Shown in pieces: positions 36,580 to 45,003 of a stretch of DNA of 64,000 nt (position 1 is the stretch's first letter; every line of letters starts with the position of its first letter). The position numbers and the translations under genes are program-made. This DNA is from Ruminococcaceae bacterium P7 (lineage in GTDB: Bacteria; Bacillota; Clostridia; Oscillospirales; Acutalibacteraceae), in assembly GCA_900100595.1 (NCBI GenBank), contig FMUA01000002.1:62001-126000 (forward strand), given 5' to 3'. The notes under the pieces are model-generated. The model had not been told where the DNA came from. It did not search any database and saw nothing but the letters and a program-made list of their open reading frames with translations.

Positions 36580-37716
36580 TTATAATGATGTTATGGAATT
36601 AAAAAGATGCGCGAAAATCGCCCCGAAGGTCGCCTTTTCCACGTCCTCGCGCGCCGTGATGTCAAAACGGCGCTCTTCCTCTCCGCAGGTATAGACCACG
36701 CTGCCGAGAATATCGCCGTTTTGAACGGGCGCTTCGATGCTTTCGGGCATGTCGATTTTGCATACCGCCTCATCTGCGCTCGCCTTTTCGGTAACGATGC
36801 TTCCCGTGACGTCGCAGCCAATCGCGCCCTGCTTTGCCATTCCGCCCTCTACCTCAATCGTTTCGGGCAGCTCCGCGGGATATTTTAATTCCTGTATAGA
36901 ATAATTTGCGAAGCCGTAGTCAAGAAGCGCGGCGGAATCCGCGAACCGCTGCTTGCCCGTATCGCATCCGAGAACCACGCTGAGGAGCGTCATTCCGTCG
37001 CGCTGTGCCGACGCTGCCATACAGCAGCCCGCGTCGTCGGTGGTGCCTGTTTTCAGTCCCGTGATGCCCTTATAGGTCTTGAGCAACTTATTGGTGTTGA
37101 CGATCTGCGTCTCACCCCCTCTGAGATAGTCCAGCCAGATGGAGGTGTAATCGTAGATTTTCTCGTGCTTCATCAGCTCGCGCGACATCAGCGCGACGTC
37201 AAACGCCGAGGTCAGGTGTCCTTCCTCGTCAAGACCGTTGCAGTTCTTGAAGGTCGTGTCCTCCATACCCAGCTCCTTTGCGCGGGCGTTCATGCGCTCG
37301 ACAAAGGCGTCCTCGCTGCCGCTGACGGTCTCGGCAAGGGCGACCGCCGCGTCGTTCGCGGACGCGACGACCGTCGCCTTGATCATATCGTCCGCCGACA
37401 TGCTCTCGCCCTCCTCGAGCCAGATGTCGCTGCCGCCCATCGAGGCGGCGTGTGCGGACGCTGTGATGGTATCCTCCAAATGCAGCGTGCCGCTGTCCAT
37501 TGCCTCAAAGACCAGCAAGAGCGTCATCACCTTCGTAATCGACGCACAGGGACGGCGCTCATGTGTATTTTTCTCAAAAAGAATTTTGCCCGAATCCGCC
37601 TCCATCAGAATCGCAGAGGGTGCGGAGACGCTGTCCTCCTCCAGCGCGAAAGCGGGACAAACGGGCAAAATCAGCAGGGATATCGCAAGAAAGAAAGAAA
37701 TCAAAGCTTTTTTCAT
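36580..37716 (-). CDS. D-alanyl-D-alanine carboxypeptidase (DacF/PBP5 type)
   Basis: 378 residues. Signal peptide at 1-25, then a serine peptidase S11 domain with all three motifs: SITK (59-62), SAN (119-121) and KTG (222-224), followed by a beta-rich C-terminal domain and a short hydrophobic end that could anchor it to the membrane. It trims the terminal D-Ala from peptidoglycan. DacA, DacB and DacF cannot be separated here; in spore formers some act in sporulation. The start at ATG 37716 is preceded by a GAGG site that lies in a hairpin arm. Confidence 0.93.
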   Translation of the reverse strand: MKKALISFFLAISLLILPVCPAFALEEDSVSAPSAILMEADSGKILFEKNTHERRPCASITKVMTLLLVFEAMDSGTLHLEDTITASAHAASMGGSDIWLEEGESMSADDMIKATVVASANDAAVALAETVSGSEDAFVERMNARAKELGMEDTTFKNCNGLDEEGHLTSAFDVALMSRELMKHEKIYDYTSIWLDYLRGGETQIVNTNKLLKTYKGITGLKTGTTDDAGCCMAASAQRDGMTLLSVVLGCDTGKQRFADSAALLDYGFANYSIQELKYPAELPETIEVEGGMAKQGAIGCDVTGSIVTEKASADEAVCKIDMPESIEAPVQNGDILGSVVYTCGEEERRFDITAREDVEKATFGAIFAHLFNSITSL

Positions 37717-37725
37717 CAATAAAAC

Positions 37726-37751
37726 ACCTCGCTCCATGATATGAGCGAGGT
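37726..37751 (-). terminator. Hairpin covering the dacF-like ribosome site
   Basis: 9-bp arms ACCTCGCTC and GAGCGAGGT (37726-37734, 37743-37751) with an 8-base loop; on minus the distal arm contains the GAGG ribosome site and is followed by GTTTTATT. It may end transcription after the zinc-ribbon gene, or mask the ribosome site of read-through RNA. Confidence 0.6.
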
Positions 37752-37764
37752 GAAAGGAATATGC

Positions 37765-38328
37765 TTATTTCAGGAAGCCGAGACGTCTGATCAGAAGCGG
37801 CTCGATGGATTTATTTCTGCAAACATTGATAAAGCAGATGATCTCGACAATCTCGAGGAACGCGAGGAGACCTGCCGCCGCGATGGGCACGATGCAGGTC
37901 CAGCAGAGAACCGCCGTAATGACGCCGATCAGAACCTCCGAAATCAGAATCATCAGCTGCTGCTTGATGTGGAAGCGGAGATAAGCGGAGTTGTCGGAGC
38001 TTTTCGCGAGAAGTGCGATGATGATGCCGATGAAGCTGAGCGCGTATACGGAAAGCGCGAAAATCTTGTTGTCGTGAACCTCCTCCTCGGAGAACTCAGC
38101 GGTGTGGTCAAAGGGATTCGGCTGCGGCTCGGGCATCGGCGGAACGGGCTGCTGCGGAGGTGCCTGCTGATAGACAGGCTGCTGCGGCTGCATCTGTGCC
38201 TCGGGCTTCTGAATCTGTGTCTCAGGCTGAGCCGGCGGTACGGGTGCAGCGGCTAAGTTGGTGCCGCAATTGGTGCAGAAAATCGCGTCGTCGGAAAGAC
38301 TTGCGTGACAATTCGGACATGTTTTCAT
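37765..38328 (-). CDS. Zinc-ribbon membrane protein
   Basis: 187 residues. N-terminal zinc ribbon with Cys at 4, 7, 18 and 21 (CPNC and CTNC), a Pro/Gln-rich linker (about 27-75), and three hydrophobic helices in the second half arranged as in DUF4870-type proteins (NSAYLRFHIKQQ between helices 1 and 2). Function unknown; such proteins are common in Clostridia. It begins 19 bases after ispF. Confidence 0.8.
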   Translation of the reverse strand: MKTCPNCHASLSDDAIFCTNCGTNLAAAPVPPAQPETQIQKPEAQMQPQQPVYQQAPPQQPVPPMPEPQPNPFDHTAEFSEEEVHDNKIFALSVYALSFIGIIIALLAKSSDNSAYLRFHIKQQLMILISEVLIGVITAVLCWTCIVPIAAAGLLAFLEIVEIICFINVCRNKSIEPLLIRRLGFLK

Positions 38329-38347
38329 TTCAAATACTCCTTATGAT

Positions 38348-38815
38348 TTATTCAATGAGGCAGACAGCGTGAGCGGAAATGCCCTCGAGCCTGCCTGTAA
38401 AGCCCAGCTTTTCCTCCGTGGTCGCCTTGACGCTCACACAGGAAATATCTATGCCGCAGGCGTCGGCAATATGCGCGCGCATGCGGTCAATATAGCCGCG
38501 CAGCTTTGGCTTCTGCGCGATAACGGTGGAATCGATATTGACGATGGAATAGCCGTTTTCACCCAGCACGCGCACGACCTCTTTGAGAAGCAGCAGGCTG
38601 TCCGCGCCGAGAAAGCGGTCGTCGGTGTCGGGAAACAGCTTGCCGATATCGCCCAGCGCGGCCGCTCCGAGCAGCGCGTCGGAAATCGCGTGCAGCAGGA
38701 CATCCGCGTCGGAATGACCGAGCAGCCCCTTTTCATAGGGAATCGTCTCGCCGCCGAGGATCAGCTTGCGGTTCTCCGCAAATTTATGTACGTCGTATCC
38801 GTGACCGATTCGCAT
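38348..38815 (-). CDS. ispF: 2-C-methyl-D-erythritol 2,4-cyclodiphosphate synthase
   Basis: 155 residues. Forms the cyclic diphosphate of the MEP pathway. Zinc ligands in GHGYDVHKF and [14 protein letters not shown], and the substrate region [10 protein letters not shown] are intact, as is [13 protein letters not shown] near the end. It follows ispD by 21 bases; in some bacteria the two are fused, here separate. Confidence 0.97.
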   Translation of the reverse strand: MRIGHGYDVHKFAENRKLILGGETIPYEKGLLGHSDADVLLHAISDALLGAAALGDIGKLFPDTDDRFLGADSLLLLKEVVRVLGENGYSIVNIDSTVIAQKPKLRGYIDRMRAHIADACGIDISCVSVKATTEEKLGFTGRLEGISAHAVCLIE

Positions 38816-38836
38816 AGTTTTCTCCTTTTCGCGGGG

Positions 38837-39535
38837 TCAAGCCTCCGCTCTGTCTTTCAGAATGCTCTCCGCGATGACGATGTCGATCGGCGTGGTGAGC
38901 TTGATATTTTCGCGGCTGCCCTCAACGACGGCGACCTCACCGCCCATGCCCTCGATCAGCGAGCAGTCGTCGGTGAAGTTTGAGAGGTCGTCGCCCGCGT
39001 TCTCCATCGCGAAGACGTACAGATCGCGCTCAAACACCTGCGGCGTCTGCACCGCACGGAGCTGTGTGCGAACGGGCGTGCTCTCGATCACATTTTCGTC
39101 GTTGACGAGCTTGATGGTGTCCGTTACGGTGGTGCCGAGCGTCGCGGCGCCTGTTTCAAAGGCGGCAGCGGTGACGTTCTCGATTTCCGCGGGCGTGATC
39201 AGCGGACGCGCTCCATCGTGAATCGCGAAATACTGCGCGTTCTCCGCCGCGGCGTTCATGCCGCAGCGCACGCTCTCGGCACGGCACGTGCCGCCGAGGA
39301 CGAGCTTGCTGACCTTGGAAACGCCCAACTCGAGGACGATCTCCTGAATACGTTCCATATCCTGCTCACGGCAGACAACGATGATTTCATCAATCAGAGC
39401 GCAGCTCTGAAAGGCAGTGAGCGTATACGCGATGGCAGGCTTGCCCAGAAGCGGAATAAACTGCTTGCTGTCGGAAATGCCCATGCGCGTGGAACCGCCC
39501 GCCGCTACGATAATGGCGGAAACAAAATTGCTCAT
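38837..39535 (-). CDS. ispD: 2-C-methyl-D-erythritol 4-phosphate cytidylyltransferase
   Basis: 232 residues. Attaches CMP to methylerythritol phosphate. The nucleotide-binding motif AIIVAAGGSTRMG lies at the N-terminus; AIHDGARPLI and VRTQLRAVQTPQVF follow. The start is ATG 39535, five bases after AGAGGTG; the frame runs on upstream into repeat copy B but that part is not coding. The gene lacks an obvious promoter in the 50 bases between it and copy B. Confidence 0.96.
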   Translation of the reverse strand: MSNFVSAIIVAAGGSTRMGISDSKQFIPLLGKPAIAYTLTAFQSCALIDEIIVVCREQDMERIQEIVLELGVSKVSKLVLGGTCRAESVRCGMNAAAENAQYFAIHDGARPLITPAEIENVTAAAFETGAATLGTTVTDTIKLVNDENVIESTPVRTQLRAVQTPQVFERDLYVFAMENAGDDLSNFTDDCSLIEGMGGEVAVVEGSRENIKLTTPIDIVIAESILKDRAEA

Positions 39536-39586
39536 AGTTTCACCTCTTGAAGTGGTCGGTTGTCCAAGGACAGCGAATATTCTTAT

Positions 39587-39747
39587 GGGAATCTCTAATA
39601 ATTCAATGTCGTGCAGAAGTACGGAAGATTTATGGCAGAATATTGTCAAAACGCCGCAGGAATACTGACGTATTTCAAGGCGTTTTGGCAAGATTATGCC
39701 GTGAAGATTTCGTGCTTATGTGCGGTAGGGAATTTTTAGAGGTTCCC
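39587..39747. mobile_element. Foldback MITE-like element, copy B (161 bp)
   Basis: Ends GGGAATCTCTAATAATTC and GGAATTTTTAGAGGTTCCC are inverted repeats. Folding the element on itself pairs about 51 of the outer 70 positions, and many mismatches are C/T changes that would give G-U pairs in RNA. It is about 99% identical to copy A in the opposite orientation. Flanks are TTAT left and TTAA right. It ends 8 bases from the metY stop and lies between metY and ispD. Confidence 0.85.
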
Positions 39748-39755
39748 TTAAATTG

Positions 39756-41027
39756 TTAAATTAACGCGAGCGCCTGCTCCAGATCCGCGATCAGGTCGTC
39801 GGCGTTCTCCAGACCGACGGACAGACGGATCAGGTCGGGTGCGATACCCGCCTCAAGGAGCTGCTGCTCGGAAAGCTGACGGTGGGTGTGGCTGGCAGGA
39901 TGCAGCAGACAGGTTCTTGCATCCGCGACGTGGGTCGCGATGGTCGCGAGCTTGAGCGCGTCCATGAACTGGATCGCCTTATCTCTGCCACCCTTGACCG
40001 CGAACGCCATAACGCCGCAGGAGCCGTTGGGCAGGTACTTCTGCGCAAGCTCATAATATTTGTCGCCCTCGAGAGACGGGTAGTTGATCCATGCGACCTT
40101 CTCGTGGCTGCTGAGGAACTGCGCGACCTTCAGCGCGTTCTCGCAGTGGCGGTTCATGCGGACGTGCAGGCTCTCGAGACCGTTGTTGAGATAGAACGCG
40201 TTCTGGGGAGACTGAATCGAGCCGAGGTCACGCATCAGCTGGGAGGTCGCCTTGGTGATATAGCCGAGCTTGCCGAACTTCTCGGCATAGACAAGACCGT
40301 GATAGCTCTCGTCGGGAGTGGTCATTCCGGGGAACTTGTCCGCGTGCGCCATCCAGTCGAAGTTGCCGCTGTCGATGATCGCGCCGCCGACGCTGATAGC
40401 GTGACCGTCCATATACTTCGTAGTGGAGTGGGTCACGATGTCCGCGCCGAACTCGATCGGACGGCAGTTGACGGGCGTCGCAAAGGTGTTGTCCACGATC
40501 AGCGGAACGCCGTGGGAATGCGCGAGACGCGCGAACTTCTCAATGTCGAGAACGGATACGGTGGGGTTGGTGATGGTCTCGCCGAACATCGCTCTGGTGT
40601 TGGGACGGAACGCCTTGGCAAGCTCCTCCTCGGGCAGATCCTGATCGACAAAGGTCACGTCGATGCCCATTTTCTTCATCGTCACGCCGAGAAGATTATA
40701 GGTGCCGCCGTAAATCGCGGAGGACGCGACAATGTGACTGCCGGTCTCGCAGATGTTGAACAGTGCAAAGAAATTCGCAGCCTGTCCGCTGGAGGTCAGC
40801 ATCGCCGCGACGCCGCCCTCGAGAGCCGCGAGCTTTGCCGCGACCATATCATTGGTGGGATTCTGGAGTCGGGTGTAGAAATAGCCGCTCGCCTCGAGGT
40901 CAAACAGCTTGCCCATATCGTCGCTGGAAGCGTACTTCCATGTGGTGCTCTGGTAGATCGGGAGCTGTCTCGGCTCGCCGTTCTCGGGCTCGTAACCCGC
41001 GTGCAGACATTTGGTTTCAATATTCAT
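39756..41027 (-). CDS. metY: O-acetylhomoserine sulfhydrylase-type PLP enzyme
   Basis: 423 residues. Cys/Met metabolism PLP family; makes homocysteine from O-acetylhomoserine and sulfide. The PLP lysine is in THSTTKYMDGH, and the N-terminus ETKCLHAGYEPENGEPRQLP with YQSTTWKY is characteristic of MetY rather than MetB/MetC. The length, above 420, also supports MetY. The ATG at 41027 follows AGGAG by 10 bases; ATG 41033 is an alternative. It lies 31 bases after the zinc-ribbon gene and probably shares its transcript. Confidence 0.9.
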   Translation of the reverse strand: MNIETKCLHAGYEPENGEPRQLPIYQSTTWKYASSDDMGKLFDLEASGYFYTRLQNPTNDMVAAKLAALEGGVAAMLTSSGQAANFFALFNICETGSHIVASSAIYGGTYNLLGVTMKKMGIDVTFVDQDLPEEELAKAFRPNTRAMFGETITNPTVSVLDIEKFARLAHSHGVPLIVDNTFATPVNCRPIEFGADIVTHSTTKYMDGHAISVGGAIIDSGNFDWMAHADKFPGMTTPDESYHGLVYAEKFGKLGYITKATSQLMRDLGSIQSPQNAFYLNNGLESLHVRMNRHCENALKVAQFLSSHEKVAWINYPSLEGDKYYELAQKYLPNGSCGVMAFAVKGGRDKAIQFMDALKLATIATHVADARTCLLHPASHTHRQLSEQQLLEAGIAPDLIRLSVGLENADDLIADLEQALALI

Positions 41028-41058
41028 TATCATCAATCTCCTTTGATTATTTACGCAA

Positions 41059-41571
41059 TTATTTGAAGAATCCCGTCAGGAAGCCTGTCAGGAAGTCCGT
41101 GCCCCAGATGACGAGACAGAACAGTATGATTATCAGAATCGCCGACAAGATCTTGACGGTGGTGCGCTTGGCAGGACTCATCATGACCTCTTCCTCGCCT
41201 TCCGCGACGCGCTCCACATCCGCTTCGTCGACCGTGATCTCTTCGCCCTCCGGCTTGATCGCGCCGATGCCCACGCAGATGTCGTACGCCTCCCTGTAGG
41301 CGGCATACGGTACGAGGATATCCTTGTCATTGAGGTCTCTGCCCGTCACCGCGTCCGCGGAGATGTTGTTCTTGCGCGCGACGCAGTCGCTGGGGATACC
41401 GCCGCTCTCGAGCGCTGCCTGAATGCGCCGGATCTCAAAGCCCGACGCGGCATTCAGGAACACGGGCGTGTTCTCGTCCTCGATCGGATAGAGCGGCTGC
41501 GGCTTGCGGCACTCCGTGCAGACGTCAAATTTGTCGTCGTGAATATGCTTGCATTTTTTACAATATTTCAT
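41059..41571 (-). CDS. Zinc-ribbon, DUF2007-like membrane protein
   Basis: 170 residues. Four Cys at 4, 7, 18 and 21 (CKKC and CTEC) form an N-terminal zinc ribbon. A segment PVFLNAASGFEIRRIQAALE at about 38-57 resembles DUF2007 signal-transduction-like domains, and one hydrophobic helix lies near the C-terminus (about 141-162), placing the rest in the cytosol. Function unknown. Start ATG at 41571; the preceding codons overlap the promoter. Confidence 0.75.
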   Translation of the reverse strand: MKYCKKCKHIHDDKFDVCTECRKPQPLYPIEDENTPVFLNAASGFEIRRIQAALESGGIPSDCVARKNNISADAVTGRDLNDKDILVPYAAYREAYDICVGIGAIKPEGEEITVDEADVERVAEGEEEVMMSPAKRTTVKILSAILIIILFCLVIWGTDFLTGFLTGFFK

Positions 41572-41605
41572 TGCAACAATACCTTTCCTACTCAAATACA
41601 CCTAC

Positions 41606-41634
41606 ATTTTACCACAAAAAATCGGCAGGTACAA
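41606..41634 (-). promoter_or_regulatory. Promoter of the zinc-ribbon/metY unit, overlapping a terminator
   Basis: TTGTAC (41629-41634 on minus), 17-base spacer, TAAAAT (41606-41611). The -35 lies in the loop region of the dpaB terminator hairpin. Confidence 0.6.
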
Positions 41635-41645
41635 TACCTGCCGAT
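41614..41645 (-). terminator. Terminator after dpaB
   Basis: 10-bp perfect arms ATCGGCAGGT (41621-41630) and ACCTGCCGAT (41636-41645) with a 5-base loop, followed on minus by TTTTTTG. Confidence 0.93.
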
Positions 41646-41649
41646 AAAT

Positions 41650-42222
41650 TTATTCAAATACGGGCTGCGTCTGTTTCTTTTCGAGCGCCGCCTCCACGCA
41701 CTGCGGCAGCTTGTCGAAATCCGCCACGAGCGAATTGGGCTTTCTGATCGGATCGTCCTGCCGGAGCGGCACAAAAAAGATGTTCTTGGTGTTGAGCAGT
41801 CTGCCGATGTTCTGCGCCGACGCGCCGAGGGCGTCGTTTGTCGCCACGCAGAGCAGCACAGGCTTCTGCACCCTGAGGTGCGATTTTGCCGCCATCGTGA
41901 CCGAGGTGTCCGTCACACCGAGGCTGAGCTTTGCCAGCGTGTTGCCCGTGCAGGGCGCAATGACCAGCACGTCGCACATATCCTTCGGGCCGATCGGCTC
42001 GGTCTCGACCGAGGTCGTGAGCACACTTCTCCCCGTGATTTCCTCCGCTTTTTTTCTCATTTCCTCCGCCGAGCCGAATCGCGTGTCGGTGGAGGCGGCG
42101 TTGCCCGACATAATCGGAATCACGTCGAAGCCGTCCTCCACCAGCCTGCGCATCTGCTCAAATGCCTTTGAAAAGGTGCAAAAGGAACCGCACATTGCAA
42201 ACCCTATGGTTGCCTTTGTCAC
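41650..42222 (-). CDS. dpaB: Dipicolinate synthase subunit B
   Basis: 190 residues. Flavoprotein-like subunit of the enzyme that makes dipicolinic acid, the calcium chelator of the spore core. Motifs: GFAMCGSFCTF at the N-terminus, VIPIMSGNAAS, VLVIAPCTGNTLAKL and VATNDALGA. It starts with GTG at 42222, overlapping the dpaA stop by 4 bases, with a perfect GAGGAGG site. Known as spoVFB in Bacillus. Its presence implies a spore former. Confidence 0.95.
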   Translation of the reverse strand: MTKATIGFAMCGSFCTFSKAFEQMRRLVEDGFDVIPIMSGNAASTDTRFGSAEEMRKKAEEITGRSVLTTSVETEPIGPKDMCDVLVIAPCTGNTLAKLSLGVTDTSVTMAAKSHLRVQKPVLLCVATNDALGASAQNIGRLLNTKNIFFVPLRQDDPIRKPNSLVADFDKLPQCVEAALEKKQTQPVFE

Positions 42223-43094
42223 CGATTTACCTCCTCGATGATTCTGAATACTGTTGTTTTGATGATTTCTCCCGCCGTTTTCGGGGCGCATTTTCCGGGA
42301 AGCGAAAGCGCCCTCTGCGCGTCGATGCGCAGGGCTGACGCCGCCTCGAAATCCACGCCTCCGGGCAGGGACGCAAGGTCTATCAACAGCGTATCGCGGT
42401 CGGTGCGCTTGAGCAGCGCTTCGTCAAAGAGCAGGAACGGCACGGTGTTGAACACCATATCAAAGCCGCGCACCTCGCGAAGCTCCTCGGTGTCAAGGCA
42501 TCCGTAGCCGAACGCGCGGATGAACGCCTTGTCGCTCTCACGGCGCGCGCTGACCGTGACCTTTGCGCCGAGCGCCGAAAGCAGGCGCGCCAGCACCTTG
42601 CCGATGCGTCCGTAGCCCGTCACCAGACAGGACGAACCCGCTATCGTGCCCTCATACGCGCTCATGGCGCAGGCAACCGCTCCCTCTGCGGTGGGAACGG
42701 CGTTGAGAATCGCGAAGTCGTCACGCGCGGCGTAGTCATAGAGCCTCGCTCCCTTGAGGTCGGGATACGCCCTGACCAGCCGCTCCTTCATGGAGGTAAA
42801 AAGCGGCTTTCCTTTGAGCAGCTCCAGCTCCTCTGCATCGAGCCAGAGCGTACTTTCCGCAAACGGCGCGTTCAGGCTGCCGTCCGCGCGGACGCACGGA
42901 AGCGGAAATATCAGCGCGTCACTGTATTCGACCGCCGTCCGCACGTCGGCAATCGCGATACTGCCCACGCTGCGCAGGGTATCGAAGCCGCCGAGAATGA
43001 CGGAATAGCCGCCGCGGATCAGCGCGTCCGCGAGAAAGAGCTGCCGCTTGTCACCGCCGAGCACGCCGAAGGTTTTGATTTCACACTGCTTCAT
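42219..43094 (-). CDS. dpaA: Dipicolinate synthase subunit A
   Basis: 291 residues from ATG 43094. NAD(P)-binding oxidoreductase subunit that acts with DpaB on dihydrodipicolinate in the mother cell. N-terminal FGVLGGDKRQLFLADALIRGG, later nucleotide-binding loop VTGYGRIGKVLARLL, and DLASLPGGVDFEAA are typical. Codons upstream of 43094 run through the promoter and terminator of the neighbouring gene and are excluded. Known as spoVFA in Bacillus. Confidence 0.95.
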   Translation of the reverse strand: MKQCEIKTFGVLGGDKRQLFLADALIRGGYSVILGGFDTLRSVGSIAIADVRTAVEYSDALIFPLPCVRADGSLNAPFAESTLWLDAEELELLKGKPLFTSMKERLVRAYPDLKGARLYDYAARDDFAILNAVPTAEGAVACAMSAYEGTIAGSSCLVTGYGRIGKVLARLLSALGAKVTVSARRESDKAFIRAFGYGCLDTEELREVRGFDMVFNTVPFLLFDEALLKRTDRDTLLIDLASLPGGVDFEAASALRIDAQRALSLPGKCAPKTAGEIIKTTVFRIIEEVNR

Positions 43095-43126
43095 ATGCAA
43101 CACCAACCGTAATAAACTGTTTGGTA

Positions 43127-43153
43127 TATAGTATGTCGGCGCGCGCGTGATGT
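43127..43153 (-). promoter_or_regulatory. Sigma-K-like promoter of dpaAB
   Basis: On minus, AC (43152-43153), 16-base spacer, CATACTATA (43127-43135), which fits the sigma-K pattern AC-N16-CATAnnnTA. In Bacillus the spoVF operon is read by sigma-K in the mother cell. There is no good sigma-A promoter here. Confidence 0.6.
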
Positions 43154-43156
43154 GAC

Positions 43157-43191
43157 GCAAAAGAAAACAGGCAGCCCGGACAGGCTGCCTG
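43157..43191 (-). terminator. Terminator after ridA
   Basis: 9-bp arms CAGGCAGCC (43168-43176) and GGCTGCCTG (43183-43191), 6-base loop, then TTTTCTTTT on minus. Confidence 0.92.
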
Positions 43192-43212
43192 TGATAATTC
43201 TTTATTGGAAAT

Positions 43213-43584
43213 TTAGGCTTCCGCGATGACCTCAACCTCGACCAGAACATTCTTGGGAAGAGATTTGACCGCGACGCAGGAGCGTGCGGGCTTTGAGGTG
43301 AAATACTTGCCGTAAACCGCGTTGAAAGCCGCGAAATCGCCCATGTCCGCAAGGAAGCAGACGGTCTTGACCGCCTTTTCAAGCGAGCTGCCTGCCGCCT
43401 CGAGCACATTTTTGAGGTTGGTGCAGACCTGATCGGTCTGTGCCTCGATAGTGGTCGCCTCTACCTCGCCGCTGGCGGGATTGATGGCAATCTGTCCCGA
43501 GGTGAAAATCAGTCCGTTGACCTTCATTGCCTGTGAATACGGTCCGATCGCGTCGGGCGCGTTTTTGGTGTAAACTGCATCCAT
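43213..43584 (-). CDS. ridA: RidA family reactive intermediate/imine deaminase
   Basis: 123 residues, the family length. Conserved residues: [20 protein letters not shown] at the N-terminus, the Arg in [12 protein letters not shown], and VEVEVIAEA at the end. RidA hydrolyses the 2-aminoacrylate and related imines released by PLP enzymes such as IlvA; ilvA lies directly upstream by 33 bases, so the enzyme and its safeguard are produced together. Confidence 0.95.
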   Translation of the reverse strand: MDAVYTKNAPDAIGPYSQAMKVNGLIFTSGQIAINPASGEVEATTIEAQTDQVCTNLKNVLEAAGSSLEKAVKTVCFLADMGDFAAFNAVYGKYFTSKPARSCVAVKSLPKNVLVEVEVIAEA

Positions 43585-43617
43585 TTGATATTCCTCCTGA
43601 TATAAGATAACCCTGTA

Positions 43618-44811
43618 TTAAACCAGCTTGAAGCCCGCGTTGACAAGCGCCTTTGATATTTCATTGACGTGGTCAAAGTTACGGGTTTCAATAATGATTC
43701 TCAGATACGCCGCTGTGACGTCGGTACCCTCTCCTGCTCTCTCGTGATGGACGGAGATGACGTTTGCGCCGTGTTCGGCGATGATCTTCGACACGCCGAG
43801 CAGCTGTCCCGGCTTATCGGGCAGCTCAATGCAAAGCGTCTGCTGTCTGCCGCTCATGATCAAACCGCGTTTGATGACACGGTTCAGAATCGTTACGTCG
43901 ATGTTGCCGCCCGAAACGATGCAGACGACCTTCTTGCCCTTGAGAGGAAGCTTGTTGTACATGACAGCCGCCAAAGGTGCAGCGCCTGCGCCCTCGGCGA
44001 TCATCTTCTGCGTCTCGATCAGCTTGAGTATCGCGGAAGAGATCTCGTCGTCCGAAACGGTCACAACGTCGTCGACGTACTTTTTGATATACTCAAAGGT
44101 ATGTTCACCCGGCTCCTTGACCTGAATGCCGTCCGCGATGGTGGACACCTTGTCAAGCGCGACGATCTCATCCTGCTTGAGCGACTCATACATTGACGGA
44201 GCGCCCTCTGCCTGTACACCGTAGACCTTGATATTGGGGTTGAGGCTCTTGATCGCGAAAGCAACGCCCGAAAGCAGTCCGCCGCCGCCGATAGCCGCCA
44301 CTACCGCGTCTACATCGGGCATCTCGTCGAGGATCTCGAGTCCGATGGTGCCCTGACCCGCAATGACATTCTCGTCGTCAAAGGGATGGATAAAGGTGTA
44401 GTTCTTCTCATCTCTGAGACGGAGCGCCTCGTTGTAGGCATCGTCATAGACGCCCGGTACCATGCATACCTCAGCGCCGTAGCCCTTTGTCGCTTCCACC
44501 TTGGAAATAGGAGCGCCGTCGGGCAGACATATCAGCGACTTGATGCCGTACTTCGTCGCGGCAAGCGCAACGCCCTGCGCGTGGTTGCCCGCGGAGCAGG
44601 CGATGACGCCCCTCTGCTTTTCCTCGTCGGAGAGCTGGGAAATCTTGTAGCCGGCACCTCTGACCTTGAACGAACCTGTGATCTGCAGGTTCTCGGGCTT
44701 GAGGTAGACCTCGCATTCATCTGTAATCGCCGCGGCCTTGACGATGTGCGTGTTGCGGATAACCTGCTTGAGCACAAAGGACGCGTGATAAATCTTGTCA
44801 AGTGATAACAT
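43618..44811 (-). CDS. ilvA: Threonine ammonia-lyase with ACT domain
   Basis: 397 residues. Converts threonine to 2-oxobutyrate and ammonia. PLP lysine in ITGSFKVRGAG, glycine-rich AIGGGGLLSG loop, and a C-terminal ACT-like domain from about residue 320 (CIELPDKPGQLLGVSKII). A single ACT-like domain of this length is seen in the short clostridial form, which can be biosynthetic or catabolic; the symbol ilvA is used in the broad sense. Confidence 0.93.
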   Translation of the reverse strand: MLSLDKIYHASFVLKQVIRNTHIVKAAAITDECEVYLKPENLQITGSFKVRGAGYKISQLSDEEKQRGVIACSAGNHAQGVALAATKYGIKSLICLPDGAPISKVEATKGYGAEVCMVPGVYDDAYNEALRLRDEKNYTFIHPFDDENVIAGQGTIGLEILDEMPDVDAVVAAIGGGGLLSGVAFAIKSLNPNIKVYGVQAEGAPSMYESLKQDEIVALDKVSTIADGIQVKEPGEHTFEYIKKYVDDVVTVSDDEISSAILKLIETQKMIAEGAGAAPLAAVMYNKLPLKGKKVVCIVSGGNIDVTILNRVIKRGLIMSGRQQTLCIELPDKPGQLLGVSKIIAEHGANVISVHHERAGEGTDVTAAYLRIIIETRNFDHVNEISKALVNAGFKLV

Positions 44812-44853
44812 GTGGTTACACTTCCTTCTTAATCCAAAAATTACACAAGCTTT

Positions 44854-44882
44854 ATTTTACTACTATTTTTTTCAATTGTAAA
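44854..44882 (-). promoter_or_regulatory. Promoter of ilvA-ridA
   Basis: TTTACA (44877-44882 on minus), 17-base spacer, TAAAAT (44854-44859). Confidence 0.8.
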
Positions 44883-44946
44883 GTGATTGAGGGCAAAAAG
44901 TTGTTCCAAATCGGGTTACAGGCAGACAAAAGCATGCAAAAACTGA

Positions 44947-44975
44947 TTGATTCCTGCAAAAAAATGTGGTATGAT
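44947..44975 (+). promoter_or_regulatory. Promoter of the DtxR-family gene
   Basis: TTGATT (44947-44952), 17-base spacer, TATGAT (44970-44975), 29 bases before the ATG at 45004. It is divergent from the ilvA promoter. Confidence 0.75.
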
Positions 44976-45003
44976 AAAGCTATTCTACACGGGAGTGATG
45001 ATT

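Noticed and set aside
39536-39691. N-terminal extension of ispD running through repeat copy B
   Set aside because: The first 52 residues are encoded mostly by the mobile element and the spacer. The AGAGGTG site and the MSNFVSAIIVAAGG start fix the true beginning at 39535.
44947-45003. Longer start of the DtxR-family protein
   Set aside because: This region is the promoter (TTGATT-N17-TATGAT), so the upstream codons cannot be translated from that transcript.
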